In this document: in pieces, positions 7,597-9,075 of the stretch
Position numbering within the stretch: position 1 is the stretch's first letter
How the letters are laid out: the number at the start of each line of letters is the position of its first letter
Assembly (NCBI GenBank): GCA_963923035.1
Contig: CAWUKT010000138.1
Span: 1 to 9,075, forward strand
Reading direction: 5' to 3'
Origin: CAWUKT01 sp963923035
GTDB taxonomy: Bacteria; Bacteroidota; Bacteroidia; J057; JADKCL01
Length of the DNA stretch: 9,075 nucleotides
Position numbers and translations under genes: made by a program
Notes under the pieces: generated by a model
What the model was told of the DNA's origin: nothing
The model's database searches: none
The model's input: only the letters and a program-made list of their open reading frames with translations

Positions 7597-8367
7597 TTAG
7601 TCGAACCGTTGGCCCTTGCGATTGGCGAGGGAGAGGTCCAGGTCGGAAGAGAATTGGTCGAACAGGGATTTCAGGTCGTTCAGGTCGCCTGCATAGGCGA
7701 GGACAAAGGGCAGGGCGTATTTCCCGGGACCCGTAGAGACTTCGTCGGGGGCGCTGTCATAGTGGACGTAGAACTCGCCGTAGTCGCCTGCGGCCAGTTC
7801 GGGCGGGGTCGCACCAGCTTGCTGGAGCGCAGCCACAAATTCCTGCGCCCGGGCCCGTCCGGCATCGTCTCCATACTGGGCCTGGCCCCAGATCAGTCCC
7901 GTCGGGATGAGGTTGAGCCGGCCATTGCCAATCCGGAAGAGATCGGGATCATCGTCGGAGCGGAGCTCGAAGTGCTGGGGACCGACCTGCAAGCTGGCCT
8001 TGAACAACTGCCGGTTGATCATCACCTTGACCTGGTAAAGTCCCGGCGCAAGCTCACCCAGGGGCATCTGCGCCTTGACCGGGCCCATTTGAGTCGTACA
8101 ATTTTCCGGTTCCTCTACCCCCCGGATCCGAACCGTGATTTTATTTCCCTTGACCTCGTACTCATGCACCAAGCGCGATTCCTGACAGTCGAAGACCTCC
8201 TCGCTGATGACATTCAATTCAAGGAATTGCTGCCCATCGGGCTGGATGGGCGCTTCCATCCGTACGACCACTCCATCTTCCAATGGAGTGGGTCGACTTT
8301 GACCTGACAATGAACCCATTACCAGGAAAGAGCTGAGCAACAACAAGAGGATACGGGACAAATACAT
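7597..8367 (-). CDS. Secreted protein of unknown function
   Basis: I do not recognise the family of this 256-residue protein. It has a clear Sec signal peptide: Arg5, a hydrophobic core at about 6-18, and a likely signal peptidase I cut near 'GSLSGQS' (19-25). No lipobox cysteine is present. Residues about 33-130 look like a beta-sandwich, rich in alternating hydrophobic strands, with two cysteines (C61 and C90) that could form a disulfide after export. Residues about 131-256 are more mixed and include 'GLIWGQAQYGDD', an Ala-rich helix (about 170-187) and 'ELAAGDYGEFYVHYD'. There is no T9SS sorting domain, so a periplasmic location is most likely. It is convergent with the peroxiredoxin gene (98-nt gap) and has a consensus-like promoter about 100 nt upstream. 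It appears to be transcribed alone. Confidence 0.8.
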   Translation of the reverse strand: MYLSRILLLLLSSFLVMGSLSGQSRPTPLEDGVVVRMEAPIQPDGQQFLELNVISEEVFDCQESRLVHEYEVKGNKITVRIRGVEEPENCTTQMGPVKAQMPLGELAPGLYQVKVMINRQLFKASLQVGPQHFELRSDDDPDLFRIGNGRLNLIPTGLIWGQAQYGDDAGRARAQEFVAALQQAGATPPELAAGDYGEFYVHYDSAPDEVSTGPGKYALPFVLAYAGDLNDLKSLFDQFSSDLDLSLANRKGQRFD

Positions 8368-8468
8368 ACTTCAAAATAGCATTCCTCCCCGAATCCCCCA
8401 AGTCGAGTAAATGGAGTACCCGATTGCGATGCTTTATATGCTTGACTACCGGTAAAGGATTCATTTCC

Positions 8469-8497
8469 CAAAGCTATTGCAGTGTTTTATTGCGCAA
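8469..8497 (-). promoter_or_regulatory. Bacteroidota-type promoter for the secreted-protein gene
   Basis: On the minus strand TTG (8497-8495) is followed after 18 nt by TAGCTTTG (8476-8469). The second element matches the -7 consensus TAnnTTTG exactly, and the spacing is within the range reported for Bacteroidota. Transcription would start near 8463, giving a leader of about 95 nt before the ATG at 8367. The distance and orientation fit that gene well. Confidence 0.45.
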
Positions 8498-8587
8498 TAC
8501 GTGCCGCGATGCATATTTTATTCCCGAATGCATTCCAAGTCAAAATATTATTTGGCGATGGATTCGCTCGCTTTGCCGATCAATGAA

Positions 8588-8783
8588 CATGTTTGGTCGA
8601 ATTGTCGGCCTGCGGGCGCTTGTTTTGACTATCATTGGTTATTACTAGCATTATAGTCAAGGGCCGACCCCGCCAATGCGGCCCGCAGATTCGATTACTT
8701 TTGATAGATATTATGTCGATTACTAGAACTAGTCGCGATTAAGCGATGCTCCCCCGGCGCACCACCGGGGGAGCTTTTCTTTT
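8588..8783 (+). ncRNA. Candidate structured non-coding RNA
   Basis: Nested complementary segments precede a strong terminator on the plus strand, with no convincing plus-strand protein gene before it. Pairs visible by eye: 8594-8602 with 8689-8697 (core TCGAAT/ATTCGA), 8610-8617 with 8681-8688 (CTGCGGGC/GCCCGCAG, perfect) and 8625-8632 with 8653-8660 (TTGACTAT/ATAGTCAA, perfect, 20-nt loop). An alternative perfect 7-bp pairing joins 8604-8610 (GTCGGCC) and 8662-8668 (GGCCGAC). It crosses the CTGCGGGC pairing, so it would be either a pseudoknot or a switch. No hallmark of tmRNA, RNase P RNA, SRP RNA or 6S RNA was recognised. The 5' end is unknown: CATGTTTG at 8588-8595 is one base from the -7 consensus, but no good -33 element was found. 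The same repeats could instead act as DNA, for example as protein-binding sites upstream of the divergent secreted-protein gene. Confidence 0.4.
8748..8783 (+). terminator. Strong intrinsic terminator without an obvious upstream gene
   Basis: A perfect 10-bp stem (GCTCCCCCGG 8748-8757 / CCGGGGGAGC 8765-8774) with a 7-nt loop is followed by TTTTCTTTT. The T-tract makes it a plus-strand terminator. The nearest plus-strand protein gene upstream is the peroxiredoxin, which ends at 7498 and has its own terminator, so a different transcript must end here. Confidence 0.8.
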
Positions 8784-8858
8784 GGGGATTCCCTGATCAG
8801 ATGGGCCCCGGGAGAGCATTTCATTCGAAACTTAGAGGCCTTTCTTATTGGACCTCCT

Positions 8859-9026
8859 ATGGCTCCCTTTTTTTTTAAGGGACTTCCACCGGGAGTAACC
8901 GAGGTTAGTCCCGGACCGCAGTCGGTTGCATCGGGAGTAAGCGAGGTTAGTCCCGGACCGCAGTTGGTTGCACCGGGAGTAACCGCGGCTGGTCCCAGAC
9001 CGCAGTCGGTTACACCGGGAGCATAG
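8859..9026 (+). CDS. Doubtful 55-residue ORF over the 42-bp repeats
   Basis: An ATG at 8859 opens a frame that runs through the tandem repeats to TAG at 9024-9026. It would encode a short N-terminus with three Phe from a nine-T run, then three 14-residue repeats of the form PGVTEVSPGPQSVA. Because the repeat is 42 bp, any frame that is open in one unit tends to stay open, so the ORF may be fortuitous. All eight base differences among the three units fall at codon positions 1 or 2 and change the amino acid, which is not what a conserved protein would show. No ribosome-binding site is seen. Confidence 0.12.
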   Translation: MAPFFFKGLPPGVTEVSPGPQSVASGVSEVSPGPQLVAPGVTAAGPRPQSVTPGA

Positions 9027-9030
9027 CCGT
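8887..9030. repeat. Tandem 42-bp palindromic repeat, three copies plus a decayed fourth
   Basis: Units begin at 8887, 8929 and 8971, exactly 42 bp apart, and a partial fourth begins at 9013 and decays after about 10 bases. Units 2 and 3 differ from unit 1 at three and five positions. Each unit holds a long near-palindrome: in unit 1, 8889-8900 pairs with 8903-8914 (CCGGGA.TAACC / GGTTA.TCCCGG) with one G-G mismatch. A short second hairpin follows (ACCG, loop CAGT, CGGT). Base changes in units 2 and 3 mostly weaken the stem and are not compensated. No unique spacers separate the copies, so this is not a CRISPR array. It resembles extragenic palindromic (REP-like) elements. Confidence 0.85.
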
Positions 9031-9075
9031 CAGTTTAAGCGCAATGTAGTATCTACAAAATAGGTCATCGTTGAT

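Noticed and set aside
8424..8648. 74-codon plus-strand open frame ahead of the orphan terminator
   Set aside because: Cys- and Ile-rich translation without domain or start signal. It stops inside the loop of the inverted repeat 8625-8660, and the terminator lies 100 nt further on. A structured RNA explains the region better.
8588..8783. Known housekeeping RNA (tmRNA, RNase P RNA, SRP RNA)
   Set aside because: None of the conserved sequence blocks of these RNAs that I could recall is present.
8887..9030. CRISPR array
   Set aside because: The copies are directly adjacent with no unique spacers, and the fourth decays. No cas genes are present.

Overview
The window looks like chromosomal DNA of a member of the Bacteroidota. 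The strongest evidence is the protein at 1796-2947, which ends in a type IX secretion (T9SS) C-terminal sorting domain preceded by the 'LPVEL' module common in Bacteroidota surface proteins. No clear Shine-Dalgarno sequences are seen at gene starts, and two candidate promoters match the Bacteroidota -7 consensus TAnnTTTG. The fairly high GC and the gene flavour suggest something like Saprospiria, but that is a guess. No phage, transposase, CRISPR, tRNA or rRNA was found.

Layout: positions 1-202 are non-coding, very GC-rich at the left edge, and hold three small hairpins. From 6327 down to 203, five genes run on the minus strand: an acyl-CoA carboxylase beta subunit (4780-6327), an M42 metallo-aminopeptidase (3633-4697), a DCC-family thiol-disulfide oxidoreductase (3016-3471), a T9SS-secreted surface protein (1796-2947) and an AftB-like GT-C membrane glycosyltransferase (203-1792). 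The last two are separated by only 3 nt and are probably co-transcribed. A 541-bp non-coding region (6328-6868) separates this block from a plus-strand 1-Cys peroxiredoxin (6869-7498). A convergent minus-strand gene for a secreted protein of unknown function follows (7597-8367). The right end (8368-9075) has no convincing protein gene. It contains a consensus-like promoter for the secreted protein, a set of nested inverted repeats followed by a strong plus-strand terminator (a candidate non-coding RNA), and a 42-bp palindromic repeat present three times in tandem.

Functionally, the carboxylase (propionyl-CoA type by its specificity residue), the aminopeptidase and the peroxiredoxin are housekeeping genes. 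The oxidoreductase, T9SS cargo protein, glycosyltransferase and unknown secreted protein concern the cell envelope or redox chemistry. No single pathway links all of them.

The most interesting signals are non-coding. An intrinsic terminator lies only 38 nt before the peroxiredoxin start, and a preceding segment can pair with its stem in a mutually exclusive way, as in an attenuator. A second plus-strand terminator at 8748-8783 has no protein gene in front of it but does have strongly nested complementary segments. Both are read from the sequence by eye and have not been tested by folding or homology search.
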